Shown: piece by piece, positions 35,175 through 44,763 of the stretch
Numbering within the stretch: position 1 is the stretch's first letter
Layout of the letters: each line of letters starts with the position of its first letter
The notes under the pieces: generated by a model
The model's input: the letters and a program-made list of their open reading frames with translations, nothing else
Database searches by the model: none
What the model was told of the DNA's origin: nothing
Program-made: the position numbers and the translations under genes
Source: Salinicoccus roseus
Lineage (GTDB): Bacteria; Bacillota; Bacilli; Staphylococcales; Salinicoccaceae
Assembly: GCF_003814515.1 (NCBI RefSeq)
Contig: NZ_RKQJ01000001.1
Coordinates: 1 to 64,000 of the forward strand
DNA: 64,000 nt
Reading direction: 5' to 3'

Positions 35175-36215
35175 CTATTCGGCTGATTCTTCAGTGGATT
35201 CTTCTGTAGATTCTTCTGTAGATTCTTCAGTGGATTCTTCTGTAGATTCTTCAGTGGATTCCTCTGCAGATTCCTCATCACCACTGTTCAGATATGTTTC
35301 TTCAATGTATGTGCGGATCTCTTCATTTTCAAATTCGACATTGTACTCTTCGAGAAGATCATTATAGAATCCGAGCACCTGATCCTGGTTTTCCTGGATC
35401 TTCTGGCTCACGACCTGGCGTTTGACGCTATCCAGCTCTTCATCGATGTTCTCTTCTTCATGTCTTTTGATGATATGGTAGCCGAAGTCGGATTTGACCA
35501 CATCGGATACCTCTCCTTTTTCAAGAGCAAATAGGGCCTCTTCGAATGGTTCCACCATCTCACCACGCTGAACGTAGCCGAGTTGGCCATTGTTTTCGGC
35601 ACTGCCCGTATCATCTGATTCTTCAGCTGCGAGCTCACCGAAATCAGCACCATCTTCTATCTCCTGGTGGAGGGATTCAGCCTTCTTCTTCGCTTCTTCG
35701 TCGCTCAGGCCATCCTCCTCTTCGGAGACTTCGACTAGGATATGTGATGCTTCACGTACAGATTCTTTCGCCTCTTCATCCGTCACTTCGAATTTTTCAG
35801 CAAAGAATTTGTCGTGGTAGGCATTGTTGATGCGCTGTTCCTTATACTGCTCTACTGTCATGCCAGGCTGCTGCTGTTGGAGCATCATTGCGAACTGGTC
35901 TTCTCCGCCCATGCCCTCGATCTCTTCATCAATTTGGGACTCAATCTCTTTACGGTCGATTTCGTCACTGTATTTATCCTGAAGTATGGAATCCAGTGTC
36001 AGCTGGAAAGTACGGTTTGCGATGTTGTCCGTACCGAGTTCATTAAGTATATCGTCAGTGGTGACTTCTCCGGCATCGCTCGTTGCGAGCACATCACCGT
36101 ATTCCGTTTCACCATTTTCACTGCCTGAGCCGTTTTCGCTGCTGCCGTCATCTGAACATCCAGCAAGACCGATGAGGCCCAGACCGACCACTATTGGCGC
36201 TAATTTTTTTCTCAT
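35175..36215 (-). CDS. prsA: Foldase lipoprotein PrsA
   Basis: A 346-residue lipoprotein with lipobox LAGC (Cys20). The parvulin PPIase domain runs from about residue 150 to 245 (ASHILVEVSEEEDGLSDEEA, then AENNGQLGYVQRGEMVEPFE and SDFGYHIIKRHEE). N- and C-terminal helical parts form the chaperone bowl. It helps secreted proteins fold outside the membrane. The last 30 residues are a repeated acidic TEES tract (see 35184-35273), not found in typical PrsA. AAAGGAGA precedes the ATG. Confidence 0.95.
   Translation of the reverse strand: MRKKLAPIVVGLGLIGLAGCSDDGSSENGSGSENGETEYGDVLATSDAGEVTTDDILNELGTDNIANRTFQLTLDSILQDKYSDEIDRKEIESQIDEEIEGMGGEDQFAMMLQQQQPGMTVEQYKEQRINNAYHDKFFAEKFEVTDEEAKESVREASHILVEVSEEEDGLSDEEAKKKAESLHQEIEDGADFGELAAEESDDTGSAENNGQLGYVQRGEMVEPFEEALFALEKGEVSDVVKSDFGYHIIKRHEEENIDEELDSVKRQVVSQKIQENQDQVLGFYNDLLEEYNVEFENEEIRTYIEETYLNSGDEESAEESTEESTEESTEESTEESTEESTEESAE
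35184..35273 (-). repeat. 12-bp tandem repeats in prsA 3' end
   Basis: About seven copies of a 12-base unit (GATTCTTCAGTG / GATTCTTCTGTA on the plus strand) encode repeated TEES residues at the PrsA C-terminus. The units are near-identical, so copy number could vary between strains. Confidence 0.85.
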
Positions 36216-36309
36216 TTCACAATTCTCCTTTAAATTTGGCTACAGGAAATAATATATCACACAAAAGTAGCGGGGTACAAATGATTGTACACCCGCTATC
36301 AAATGGTTA

Positions 36310-36666
36310 TCAGTCTTTTGTGAATGTATTCTGAACTTCTTCAACCCTGTTCTGTATGTTTTCCACATTCTCCTGAATGTGCTCGATGTTCGGGTTGATG
36401 TCGGCCTTGTAGTTGCTGATCATCGTCTTGACTTCATCACCGAGCGTCTTGAACACTTCCTGCGATTCATGCTTAGTCTTCAGGAATGAGGATTTCACTT
36501 CATTGGCCTCTATCTTGAGCTGGTCCATCTGGGCCTTCATGTCCCCGGAACTGGATTTCAGCGAGGATTGCAGTTCACTTCCGGATTTCGGTGCATTCAT
36601 CAGTGAGATCATTGTCCCTCCCGCTGCACCAACGAGAAAACCGACTGCAAAATTCTTGAACTTCAT
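36310..36666 (-). CDS. YtxH-domain protein
   Basis: A 118-residue protein. The N-terminal FAVGFLVGAAGGTMISLMNAPKSG-type glycine-rich transmembrane stretch, followed by SGSEL and a long amphipathic helical tail (EVKTMISNYKADINPNIEHI), is the YtxH pattern. These are stress-linked small membrane proteins of unknown mechanism. GGAAGTGACATGAT precedes the ATG. It lies between prsA and hit, all on the minus strand but with wide gaps. Confidence 0.8.
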   Translation of the reverse strand: MKFKNFAVGFLVGAAGGTMISLMNAPKSGSELQSSLKSSSGDMKAQMDQLKIEANEVKSSFLKTKHESQEVFKTLGDEVKTMISNYKADINPNIEHIQENVENIQNRVEEVQNTFTKD

Positions 36667-36714
36667 ATCATGTCACTTCCTTTTTAATATACCAATACCC
36701 TGGTGTCCGGCAGG

Positions 36715-37143
36715 TTATGCATCCAGACGGGTGCGGATCGCATTTTCAATCTCCGCCTTCTCTTCGTCCGTGCGTTTCTTATCATCCTGCTCCCACTTGT
36801 AGCCGAAGCCATCATATTCTTCCTTGTAGCGTGGGATCAGGTGGAAGTGGATGTGATACACGGACTGGGAAGCGAATGCGCCGTTATTCTGTACAACGTT
36901 CAACCCTTCCGGTGAGAAGGCATCCCTGAGGGCATTGGCCACTTTCGTGACGACCTTCATCAGGTGGGCGCCTGTCTCCTCATCGAGGTCATAGATGTTT
37001 TCGATCGGCTTCCTCGGCACGACGAGCGTATGGCCCTTCGCCAGGGGGAAAGCGTCCATGAATGCAATGCAGACATCATCTTCATAGACGATGTTTGCTG
37101 GGATTTCACCATCTGCGATCTGTTCAAAAATAGTTTTACTCAT
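36715..37143 (-). CDS. hit: HIT-family nucleotide hydrolase
   Basis: A 142-residue histidine-triad protein with the catalytic HIHFHLIPR near residue 98 and the ASQSVYHIHFH context. HIT proteins hydrolyse or transfer AMP from dinucleotides and nucleoside phosphoramidates. I start at the ATG at 37143: GGAGG lies eight bases upstream and itself includes the earlier in-frame ATG (37158), which is therefore unlikely. It is divergent from ecsA, the arrangement known in Staphylococcus and Bacillus. Confidence 0.92.
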   Translation of the reverse strand: MSKTIFEQIADGEIPANIVYEDDVCIAFMDAFPLAKGHTLVVPRKPIENIYDLDEETGAHLMKVVTKVANALRDAFSPEGLNVVQNNGAFASQSVYHIHFHLIPRYKEEYDGFGYKWEQDDKKRTDEEKAEIENAIRTRLDA

Positions 37144-37228
37144 TCGTTGTACCTCCATTGTTCTGTTATGATATATTTACTTAGTACAAGTATACAAATA
37201 ATATATATTAAATAAAAGGAAGTCGAAT

Positions 37229-37969
37229 ATGGTACTCCAAATAGATGGACTGACAGGTGGATATTCAAAGACACCGGTAATACATGATATCTCCTTCAAT
37301 ATCGGGCATGGGGAAATCGTCGGGCTCATCGGCCTGAACGGGGCCGGCAAAAGTACGACGATCAAGCATATACTCGGACTGCTGCGTCCCCATTCGGGAG
37401 AGATCAGGGTAGGGGGGCTGACGGCTTCGGAGGATATCGAATCCTACCGGCGGCAGCTTGCCTATATCCCAGAAACACCGATACTATATGAAGAACTGAC
37501 GCTGAAGGAGCACATCCAGATGACGGCGATGGCCTATGGCATCGATGAAGCCACGGCGATGTCACGTGCGGAGCGGCTCCTGAAGATATTCAGGCTCGAA
37601 ACGAAAGTGGACATGTTCCCGACGCACTTCTCCAAAGGGATGAAGCAGAAGGTGATGCTCATCTGCGCATTCCTTTCGCATCCCGACCTCTACATCATAG
37701 ATGAACCGTTCCTCGGCCTCGATCCACTCGGCATCGAATCACTGATCGAGCTGATGGTCGAAGAGAAGCGCAATGGCCGCTCGATACTGATGAGTACGCA
37801 TATACTGGCGACGGCAGAACGGTACTGCGACCGGTTCGCGATCATCGATGACGGCCGCCTGATTGCGATCGGCAGCCTTGAAGCGCTCCGGGAGGAATTC
37901 GATATGCCGGGGGCCACATTGGATGAAGTGTACCTCATGATTACAGGGGGCGGCGTCACTCATGACTGA
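37229..37969 (+). CDS. ecsA: ABC transporter ATPase EcsA
   Basis: A 246-residue ATPase: Walker A GLNGAGKST (about 36-44), signature FSKGMKQKVML, Walker B LYIIDEPFLGLD. Ecs transporters influence secretion and regulated intramembrane proteolysis in Bacillus and Staphylococcus. The stop overlaps the ecsB start by eight bases. The position beside hit and the partner ecsB support the name over a generic ABC ATPase. Confidence 0.92.
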   Translation: MVLQIDGLTGGYSKTPVIHDISFNIGHGEIVGLIGLNGAGKSTTIKHILGLLRPHSGEIRVGGLTASEDIESYRRQLAYIPETPILYEELTLKEHIQMTAMAYGIDEATAMSRAERLLKIFRLETKVDMFPTHFSKGMKQKVMLICAFLSHPDLYIIDEPFLGLDPLGIESLIELMVEEKRNGRSILMSTHILATAERYCDRFAIIDDGRLIAIGSLEALREEFDMPGATLDEVYLMITGGGVTHD

Positions 37970-39164
37970 ACGACTATTCAGGGAGAGAATGAATGCGGAT
38001 ATAGAAAGAAGAAGCTATTACGGCAAATTCATCTTCAACAGCCATTTCCTCATTTTCCTGACGATCGCCTCAGGTTTCTTCCTCTATTCACTGCTCAGCC
38101 TCGTCCAGACACTCGAGCCCTCCCTGTGGCAGGACATCGCTGCTGCACTTCTGGTGAGCGTCACGATCGTTCCTGCGTACCGGACGCTCCTGAAGCGGGC
38201 GGATGGCGTGTTCCTGCTGCCCTATGAGGCGAAGTTCGACAAGTATATGATTTCAGCCGACAGGTATTCCCTCACCCTCGGCCTTGCGAAACCGGCCATC
38301 GGCGGCATCGTTGCAGCCCTGCTCCTTACGGTGGGGCACGGCGTCGTCGAGATTGCGGTCTTCATTGCAGCCGGCATCATCTTCTATGTAATGAACTACC
38401 ACATCAAGAAGGCCGCAATCCATTCGGAACTGTCCAATGCGGCAGTCATCGCCGGGATGATGCTTTTGAGCTTCGTATCCCTGCTGCTGATCCTCCAGCA
38501 CCTGCTGTGGGCCATCCCAGCTGTAGCCGCCGTCTACATGGTGATGGGATACATGAAGAAGCGGCGGCATGACCAGCTGGACTGGAGTACACTGATCGAT
38601 TATGAGGAAGCCCAGCTCAACAGGTACTATCAGAACGTGGCGCTGTTCACGAATGTCAGCCACATCGATAAGCAGTTCAAGCGGCGGAGGTACCTGGACC
38701 CATTCCTATGGAAGCCTAAGGGCGATGCCTTCGGCAAGGAACGGATGTACGAATACCTCTTCTACAGGACATTTGCCCGGGACCATGATCTGCCGATGAT
38801 CGTCCTGCGGCTGATTCTGCTCTTCGGCATCGTGATGGTCTGGATCGGGAACCTCTACCTCTCCGTCATCATCGTGCTGTTCGGCATCTACATCATCGTC
38901 CTGCAGATGTCGCAGATCTATACGGCCCAGGCCTATCTGCTCTGGCCGAAAGTCTGGCCGGTGGACCGGCGCTTCATCCAGAAGAGCTATGTCACATACT
39001 CCCACAAGCTCGTCTTTGTGATTGCGGTCATCTTCAGCCTCATCTTCCTGGCGGTGCATATCGGGCACTTCTATCTGGTGCTGCTGTTCCCGCTGTGGGG
39101 CTACATCATCAACAGGACCTTGAGCAGAACCGTATATAAAAAGGAACAGCAATTAAGCGACTGA
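37962..39164 (+). CDS. ecsB: ABC transporter permease EcsB
   Basis: A 400-residue membrane protein with about eight to ten transmembrane segments (for example FLIFLTIASGFFLYSLLSLV, AAVIAGMMLLSFVSLLLIL, LSVIIVLFGIYIIVLQMSQI). It overlaps ecsA and has the length of EcsB. No ecsC follows; the convergent TRAP-like gene begins after a shared terminator. Confidence 0.88.
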   Translation: MTERLFRERMNADIERRSYYGKFIFNSHFLIFLTIASGFFLYSLLSLVQTLEPSLWQDIAAALLVSVTIVPAYRTLLKRADGVFLLPYEAKFDKYMISADRYSLTLGLAKPAIGGIVAALLLTVGHGVVEIAVFIAAGIIFYVMNYHIKKAAIHSELSNAAVIAGMMLLSFVSLLLILQHLLWAIPAVAAVYMVMGYMKKRRHDQLDWSTLIDYEEAQLNRYYQNVALFTNVSHIDKQFKRRRYLDPFLWKPKGDAFGKERMYEYLFYRTFARDHDLPMIVLRLILLFGIVMVWIGNLYLSVIIVLFGIYIIVLQMSQIYTAQAYLLWPKVWPVDRRFIQKSYVTYSHKLVFVIAVIFSLIFLAVHIGHFYLVLLFPLWGYIINRTLSRTVYKKEQQLSD

Positions 39165-39181
39165 AATGTTCAGTCGCTTAA
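39152..39181. terminator. Bidirectional terminator overlapping both stops
   Basis: TTAAGCGACTGAA-ATG-TTCAGTCGCTTAA spans the ends of ecsB and the TRAP-like gene. Confidence 0.85.
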
Positions 39182-39705
39182 AATTCGTCTTCCGGATCTT
39201 CTTCATTGTCCTTGAGCGGCAGATAGAGCTTTGAGGAGATTGATTTGTGGAACAGCGATTCCGCCGTGCGGTACTTGGCGAGCGCCTCTGTGCTCAAATA
39301 GTTCTTATAGCTGTTCGTCTGCTTGAAGTCGTTGTAGGTCGATGTCTGTGCCCATTGGATGACTACGATGTATGCATCCTCACCCAGTGCTTCACCTATG
39401 CGGTGGGACTGGACACCCCGCGTTCCGAGCAGTATTTCATTCACGTCGGCAAGGTGGCCGTGAAGCGGTCCCTTCCGTTCATCCGGCACGGGGATGAAGT
39501 GCATCGATGTCGGATTGTTTTCGTCCAATGTGCCGGATGTGTACTGCACATCATAGGAATTCCGGGAACTGAAGATGCTGTCGGCACTGTCGCTTTCATA
39601 GTACAGGACGGCATCCTGGCCCATGGCGCCGATCTTGACGTCCCTGTGCTCCTTTTTCAGTCCCTGCATGTAGGTTATCGTACCTGTCGTCAAATGTAGT
39701 TTCAT
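39178..39705 (-). CDS. traP: TRAP/HmoB-family protein
   Basis: A 175-residue protein with a C-terminal ABM-type ferredoxin-like domain (VIQWAQTSTYNDFKQTNSYKN, then ALAKYRTAESLFHKSISSKL). It corresponds by position and C-terminal sequence to staphylococcal TRAP and Bacillus HmoB, next to hemE. HmoB breaks down haem; the old quorum-sensing role proposed for TRAP has been disputed. The start is at MKLHLTTG (39705), six bases after GAGGTG; the first ATG of the pair (39708) is possible. The longer upstream ORF is not supported. A haem-related role fits its neighbours. Confidence 0.78.
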   Translation of the reverse strand: MKLHLTTGTITYMQGLKKEHRDVKIGAMGQDAVLYYESDSADSIFSSRNSYDVQYTSGTLDENNPTSMHFIPVPDERKGPLHGHLADVNEILLGTRGVQSHRIGEALGEDAYIVVIQWAQTSTYNDFKQTNSYKNYLSTEALAKYRTAESLFHKSISSKLYLPLKDNEEDPEDEF

Positions 39706-39868
39706 CATGTTCACCTCGTAAGTAGTCTTAATAGGTGTATACCTTAAAGCAGATAGGGGTAAACGTGCAAAAAATGAATCAAATTTTTGACATTGTGCCA
39801 CTTATTAATAATTACTATCATCAATGTGTTAGAATATTGATGGATATTAAAAATTGGAGGAAAAAATT

Positions 39869-40894
39869 GTGTTCAATGATACGATAATTAAAGCGGCAAG
39901 AGGAGAAAAGACCGATTATACTCCTGTATGGTTCATGAGACAGGTCGGAAGAAGCCAGCCGGAATATAATAAGGTCAAAGAAAAGTACTCCCTGATGGAG
40001 ATCACGCATCAGCCGGAACTGACTGCCTATCTCACTGCAACGCCAGTGGATAATTATGATGTGGACGCGGCTGTGCTGTACAAGGACATCGTCTCTCCTC
40101 TGGCGCCCCTCGGCGTTGATGTGGACATCAAACCAGGTGTCGGTCCTGTAATACAGAACCCGATCCGTGACATCAAGGACGTGGAGAAGCTGGGGGAACT
40201 CGATCCCTACAAGGATCTCGACTACATCTACAAGACGATCGAGATACTGACGAAGGAAAAATTGAACGTTCCGCTCATCGGCTTCTGCGGGGCACCTTTC
40301 ACCGTAGCCAGCTATATGATCGAAGGCGGCCCGTCGAAGAACTACCACAAGACGAAGAAGATGATGTACAACCAGCCTGAAACCTGGTTCAGGCTGATGG
40401 ATAAGCTGACCGACATGAGCATCCAGTATCTGCGGGCACAGGTCGAGTCGGGGGCGAGCCTCATCCAGATATTCGATTCGTGGGGCGGCGCATTGAGCCG
40501 TGAGGACTACGCCTATTACCTGTCCCCTTCAATGAACAGGATCATCAATAGTGTCAGGGAGATGGATACGCCGGTCATCGTATTCGGCATCGGCGCCTCC
40601 CATCTGATTCCGGAGTGGAACACACTCGATATGGATGTCATCGGTCTCGATTGGAGGACTTCAATTGATCAGGCGAGGGAGCTCGGCGTCAAGAAGGCGC
40701 TCCAGGGCAACCTTGATCCTGCATTGCTCCTGGCCGACTGGCAGGTGATCGAGGACCGGACGAAGGCCATCCTCGACCAGGGCAGGAACGAAGCCCACAT
40801 ATTCAACCTCGGGCACGGGGTCTTCCCTGAAGTGGACCCGGCCACACTCAAGCGATTGACTTCATTTGTACATGAATACAGTAAAGGAAAGTGA
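39869..40894 (+). CDS. hemE: Uroporphyrinogen decarboxylase
   Basis: A 341-residue enzyme converting uroporphyrinogen III to coproporphyrinogen III. The N-terminal [15 protein letters not shown] signature is clear, as are [17 protein letters not shown] and [10 protein letters not shown]. It starts at GTG (39869) because TTGGAGG directly precedes it; the upstream in-frame TTG is part of that site. First of hemE-hemH-hemY; its stop is five bases before the hemH ATG. Confidence 0.95.
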   Translation: MFNDTIIKAARGEKTDYTPVWFMRQVGRSQPEYNKVKEKYSLMEITHQPELTAYLTATPVDNYDVDAAVLYKDIVSPLAPLGVDVDIKPGVGPVIQNPIRDIKDVEKLGELDPYKDLDYIYKTIEILTKEKLNVPLIGFCGAPFTVASYMIEGGPSKNYHKTKKMMYNQPETWFRLMDKLTDMSIQYLRAQVESGASLIQIFDSWGGALSREDYAYYLSPSMNRIINSVREMDTPVIVFGIGASHLIPEWNTLDMDVIGLDWRTSIDQARELGVKKALQGNLDPALLLADWQVIEDRTKAILDQGRNEAHIFNLGHGVFPEVDPATLKRLTSFVHEYSKGK

Positions 40895-40899
40895 TAGGA

Positions 40900-41817
40900 A
40901 TGAAAGAGAAAAAAGGTCTACTCGTAATGGCGTATGGCACGCCGTATAAAGAAGAGGATATCGAACCATACTACACCCACATCCGCAGGGGCAGGAAGCC
41001 TTCAGAGGAGGCACTCCAGGATCTGAAGGACCGGTATGAGGCGATCGGCGGCATTTCTCCGCTGGCTGATACGACAAAGCGCCAGGCGGAAGCACTGGTA
41101 AGCCAGCTGAACCAATCCCAGGACGGAGTCGAGTATGAGCTGTTCATCGGGCTCAAGCACATCGATCCATTCATCGAAGACGCAGTCGAGGCGATGAATG
41201 ACCACGGCATCAAGGAAGCGGTATCGGTCGTATTGGCACCGCACTATTCCAACTTCTCCGTCGGCTCCTACAACAAGCGGGCGAAAGAGGAGGCCGACAA
41301 GTACGGCATCACGATCAAATCAGTAGAATCATATTATGAGCAGCAGCCGTTCATCGATTTCTGGACGGAAGCGGTCAATTCCTCCCTCAGTGAAGTTCCG
41401 GAAACGGAGCGTGACGAGACGGCAGTCGTCGTAAGTGCACACAGCCTGCCGGAGAAGATCAAGGAGCATAATGATCCGTACCCGGATCAGCTCGAGGAGA
41501 CGGCACAGCTCATCAAAGAGAATGCCGACCTCAAGAACGTCCATATCGGATGGCAGTCGGAAGGCAATACACCGGATCCATGGCTCGGCCCGGACGTGCA
41601 GGACCTGACGAAGGATCTGTATGACGAAAAAGGCTACAAGCACTTCATCTACCTCCCGGTAGGGTTCGTCTGCGAACACCTCGAAGTCCTCTACGACAAT
41701 GATGTCGAGTGCAAGGATGTATGTGATGAAGTGGGCGCCGGATACCACAGACCGACGATGCCGAACACGGATGAGCGTTTCATCCAGGCAATGATCAACG
41801 AAATAAACAGACTGTAG
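40900..41817 (+). CDS. hemH: Coproporphyrin III ferrochelatase
   Basis: A 305-residue ferrochelatase with the metal-site residues His181 (SAHSLPEKI) and Glu259 ([13 protein letters not shown]), equivalent to those of Bacillus HemH. With HemY of this type, Gram-positive bacteria insert iron into coproporphyrin III, so CpfC is the alternative name. The ATG at 40900 was chosen with AAAGGAAAG upstream; a GTG at 40891 is also in frame. Confidence 0.94.
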   Translation: MKEKKGLLVMAYGTPYKEEDIEPYYTHIRRGRKPSEEALQDLKDRYEAIGGISPLADTTKRQAEALVSQLNQSQDGVEYELFIGLKHIDPFIEDAVEAMNDHGIKEAVSVVLAPHYSNFSVGSYNKRAKEEADKYGITIKSVESYYEQQPFIDFWTEAVNSSLSEVPETERDETAVVVSAHSLPEKIKEHNDPYPDQLEETAQLIKENADLKNVHIGWQSEGNTPDPWLGPDVQDLTKDLYDEKGYKHFIYLPVGFVCEHLEVLYDNDVECKDVCDEVGAGYHRPTMPNTDERFIQAMINEINRL

Positions 41818-41835
41818 TAAAGAAGGCTGATTATA

Positions 41836-43206
41836 GTGAAAAAGGTAGCAATCATAGGCGCAGGGATAACAGGATTATCCGCAGCCCATTACATGTCAAA
41901 GCAGGAAGATGTCGAAGTGGACCTCTTCGAGCAGAGTGACAGGGCAGGCGGCAAGATCAGGACGCACCAGCAGGACGGCTATACGATCGAACTCGGTCCC
42001 GAATCGTATCTCGCCCGAAAGAAGATACTCACTGAACTGGCCGAAGAGATCGGCCTCGGTGATGACCTCGTCCGCAACCAGACGGGGACTTCATACATCT
42101 ATGTGAACAAAAAGCTGTCGCCCCTCCCGAAAGGGGCAGTGCTCGGCATGCCGACAGAACTGGTGCCTTTCCTGACGACGGACCTCATTTCAGCGCGGGC
42201 CAAGCTCAGGGCCGGCCTTGATTTCGTCAAGAAGCCGGTCAAAGTGCACACCGACATCTCCGTCGGTGAGTTCTTCCGGAGCAGGCTCGGTGATGAAGTG
42301 CTCGAGAACATCGTCGAACCATTGTTGTCGGGCATCTACAGTACAAACATCGATGAACTGAGCCTGCTGTCCACATTCCCGAACTTCAAGGATATGGAAG
42401 AGGAGCACGGCAGCCTCATAAAAGGTGTCTATCACCAGAAGAACAGTGCACCCAAAACTGCGCCGGGCAAGAAGCAGGGGCAGTTCCTCCAATTCAGGAA
42501 CGGCCTGCAGTCGTTCATAGACAGGCTCCTCGAAGTGATCCGGGAGAACGGCGTATCGGTGAATTTCAACCATGATGTGACCGCCATCGACAAAGAGGAC
42601 GGGAAATATACGCTCACCGTCAATGGTGAAACACGCACGTACGACAATGTCATCGTCACCACGCCGCACTTCCAGTACAAGAGATGGTTCCAGGATATGC
42701 CGCTCGAGTACTTCAAGCATATGAAAGCCACCAGCGTCGCAACGGTCGTGATGGCGTTCGACGGCCATCAGGTGGAGAATGAGATCGATGGTACAGGCTT
42801 CGTCGTAAGCAGGAAGATGGATACATCGATCACCGCATGCACATGGACCAACAAGAAGTGGGCCCATGCTGCACCGGAAGGAAAGACGCTTCTGCGTGCA
42901 TATGTCGGCAGGCCGGGGGAATACATCGTTCAGGAGAAGGATGACGATGAGATCGTCCGCCTTGCCCGCAAGGACCTGGACAAGATCATGACGATCAATG
43001 GAGAACCTGAGTTCACCATCGTGACGAAGCTGAAGCATTCCATGCCGCAATACAAGGTGGGCCATAAGGAAATGATCCGCGGCATCCATGAGTATATGGC
43101 AGAACACTATCCAGGTGTTGTGCTGACAGGTGCCTCACACAGCGGCGTCGGTCTGCCGGACTGTGTCAGACAGGCCAAGGAAGCAGTGGAATCAATTACA
43201 GAATAG
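41836..43206 (+). CDS. hemY: Coproporphyrinogen III oxidase, oxygen-dependent
   Basis: A 456-residue FAD protein. The dinucleotide motif AIIGAGITGLSAAHYM opens the chain, followed by DRAGGKIRTHQQDGYTIELG. The C-terminal GASHSGVGLPDCVRQ closes the FAD domain. In Firmicutes this enzyme (also CgoX) oxidises coproporphyrinogen III to coproporphyrin III ahead of iron insertion. It starts at GTG (41836), with AAGGCTG upstream. It is last in the haem operon, followed by a terminator. Confidence 0.94.
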   Translation: MKKVAIIGAGITGLSAAHYMSKQEDVEVDLFEQSDRAGGKIRTHQQDGYTIELGPESYLARKKILTELAEEIGLGDDLVRNQTGTSYIYVNKKLSPLPKGAVLGMPTELVPFLTTDLISARAKLRAGLDFVKKPVKVHTDISVGEFFRSRLGDEVLENIVEPLLSGIYSTNIDELSLLSTFPNFKDMEEEHGSLIKGVYHQKNSAPKTAPGKKQGQFLQFRNGLQSFIDRLLEVIRENGVSVNFNHDVTAIDKEDGKYTLTVNGETRTYDNVIVTTPHFQYKRWFQDMPLEYFKHMKATSVATVVMAFDGHQVENEIDGTGFVVSRKMDTSITACTWTNKKWAHAAPEGKTLLRAYVGRPGEYIVQEKDDDEIVRLARKDLDKIMTINGEPEFTIVTKLKHSMPQYKVGHKEMIRGIHEYMAEHYPGVVLTGASHSGVGLPDCVRQAKEAVESITE

Positions 43207-43215
43207 ATGGAAAAC

Positions 43216-43258
43216 CATGCCCTGAATGTTATCATATATAATATCAGGGCATTTTTTT
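43216..43258 (+). terminator. Terminator of the haem operon
   Basis: ATGCCCTGA...TCAGGGCAT with an AT-rich inner helix, followed by seven T. Confidence 0.82.
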
Positions 43259-43274
43259 AAGGAGGCTTTTATCA

Positions 43275-44264
43275 ATGAAGTTCATTTCAAACAATAATAT
43301 CACCGACCCGATGATCAACCTGGCAATGGAAGAGTACGTCCTGCGTGAAATCCCGACAGACGACTCGTACTTCCTGTTCTATGTGAACCAGCCATCCATC
43401 ATCATCGGCAAGAACCAGAATACGATAGAGGAGATCAACGAATCGTATATCCGGGAGAACAACATCAAAGTCGTCCGCCGCGTCTCAGGCGGCGGCGCCG
43501 TCTATCATGACGAAGGCAACCTGAATTTCAGCTTCATCACGGAAGACGACGGGGAGAGCTTCCACAACTTCAGGAAATTCACCCAGCCGATCGTCGACGT
43601 GCTGCAGGATATGGGCGTCAATGCAGAACTTTCCGGCAGGAACGACCTTGAGATCGATGGCAAGAAGGTATCCGGAAACGCGATGTTCAGCCAGAAGGGC
43701 AGGATGTTCTCACATGGGACACTCATGCTCGACAGTGACATCTCCGAAGTGCAGAACGCACTGAAGGTGAATCCGAAGAAGATCGAATCCAAAGGCGTCA
43801 AATCCGTAAGGGGACGCGTCGGCAACATCAATGACTTCATGGATGAGGATCTCGATATCGATACGTTCAAGCAGAAGATTCTGGAATACATCTTCGGTGG
43901 CAGGGAGAACATCGAGGAGTATGTATTGACGGAGGAAGACTGGGAGAAAATATACAAGCTGTCTGAAGAGAAGTATCAGACTTGGGATTGGAACTACGGA
44001 AAAAACCCGAAATACAACTTCAATGCCTCCCATAAATTCGATGCCGGACTGCTTGATGTCAGACTCGATGTCAAAAAGGGCCGCATCCAGAATGCGAAGA
44101 TATTCGGGGACTTCTTCGGTGTAGGGGAAGTCGATGTCATCGAGGAGAAACTGATCGGTGTCGAACACAACAGAGAAGCGATAGACAAGGCGCTCGAAGA
44201 CGTCGACATCAGCTTCTACCTGGGCAGGATTACCAGGGAAGAATTCCTCGACCTCATTGCATAA
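43275..44264 (+). CDS. lplA: Lipoate--protein ligase
   Basis: A 329-residue ligase that adenylates lipoate and transfers it to GcvH or E2 domains. The RRVSGGGAVYHDEGNLNFSF and GRNDLEIDGKKVSGNA blocks hold the lipoyl-AMP site, with the second Lys as the key binding residue. The C-terminal accessory domain (about 245-329) is present, so the enzyme can do both steps. AAGGAGG precedes the ATG. Several paralogues exist in this group, so the sub-type (LplA1/LplJ) is uncertain. Confidence 0.92.
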   Translation: MKFISNNNITDPMINLAMEEYVLREIPTDDSYFLFYVNQPSIIIGKNQNTIEEINESYIRENNIKVVRRVSGGGAVYHDEGNLNFSFITEDDGESFHNFRKFTQPIVDVLQDMGVNAELSGRNDLEIDGKKVSGNAMFSQKGRMFSHGTLMLDSDISEVQNALKVNPKKIESKGVKSVRGRVGNINDFMDEDLDIDTFKQKILEYIFGGRENIEEYVLTEEDWEKIYKLSEEKYQTWDWNYGKNPKYNFNASHKFDAGLLDVRLDVKKGRIQNAKIFGDFFGVGEVDVIEEKLIGVEHNREAIDKALEDVDISFYLGRITREEFLDLIA

Positions 44265-44274
44265 AACATAAAAA

Positions 44275-44328
44275 ATAGGCTGACCTTCAACTGTATGTAC
44301 AATGTACAAGTTGAAAGTCAGCCTTTTT
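44275..44328. terminator. Bidirectional terminator
   Basis: AGGCTGACCTTCAACT pairs with AGTTGAAAGTCAGCCT (one mismatch), with an inner TGTACA helix and A/T tracts on both sides. Confidence 0.8.
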
Positions 44329-44336
44329 CACGTATA

Positions 44337-44558
44337 TTAAGCGGCATCTTCATCTTCATCAGTCAATTCCTTTAGCAGTGATGTGTAGGTCATGAACTTC
44401 TCCTCGTCCTTTTCAATGAGGGCTTCTTCCACCTTTTCGGTGTATTGCTTACGATTATATTCATCCATGGCCTCTTGGAGCAATAGTTCAGCGGAAAGAT
44501 CGTTTATCGTGTTGATGAAGACTCGCAACTGGTTAACCGGGTATACTTGTTTGTTCAT
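44337..44558 (-). CDS. IDEAL-domain protein (73 aa)
   Basis: A 73-residue protein beginning MNKQVYPVNQLRVFINTIND. The LLQEAMDEYNRKQYTEKVEEA stretch resembles the IDEAL domain (PF08858), a short helical motif of unknown function found in Firmicutes. The ATG at 44558 follows AGGGGGA; upstream in-frame codons lack a site. It is transcribed divergently from comK and may share its control region, which suggests a competence-related role by inference only. Confidence 0.8.
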   Translation of the reverse strand: MNKQVYPVNQLRVFINTINDLSAELLLQEAMDEYNRKQYTEKVEEALIEKDEEKFMTYTSLLKELTDEDEDAA

Positions 44559-44618
44559 CCCTAAATCCCCCTTCATCATTTGGTTGTTACAAATTATATA
44601 ACACGAAAAGCACCAGGT

Positions 44619-44631
44619 CAAACTAAGTTTT
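44619..44631. promoter_or_regulatory. Possible ComK box
   Basis: CAAACTAAGTTTT fits the AAAA-N5-TTTT half-box of ComK with one mismatch. A clear second half-box was not found in this AT-rich divergent region, so this is weak. Confidence 0.3.
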
Positions 44632-44763
44632 GAATATTTAGACAATTTATTGTTGTAAATTTACATTTCATTAGTTTTAATTAACATTATTTAAAAATTA
44701 ATTAACAAAATAATAAACATGTGATATAGTGTGAATATTGGAATATTTAAAAGGGGGAAGCAC

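Noticed and set aside
35184-35273. CRISPR-like repeat array
   Set aside because: The units are contiguous 12-base coding repeats without spacers, inside prsA. No CRISPR array or cas gene was seen anywhere in the window.
39780-39868. Possible Fur or PerR box before hemE (TTAATAATTACTATCATC)
   Set aside because: The alignment to either consensus needs several mismatches or gaps; in AT-rich DNA this is expected by chance.
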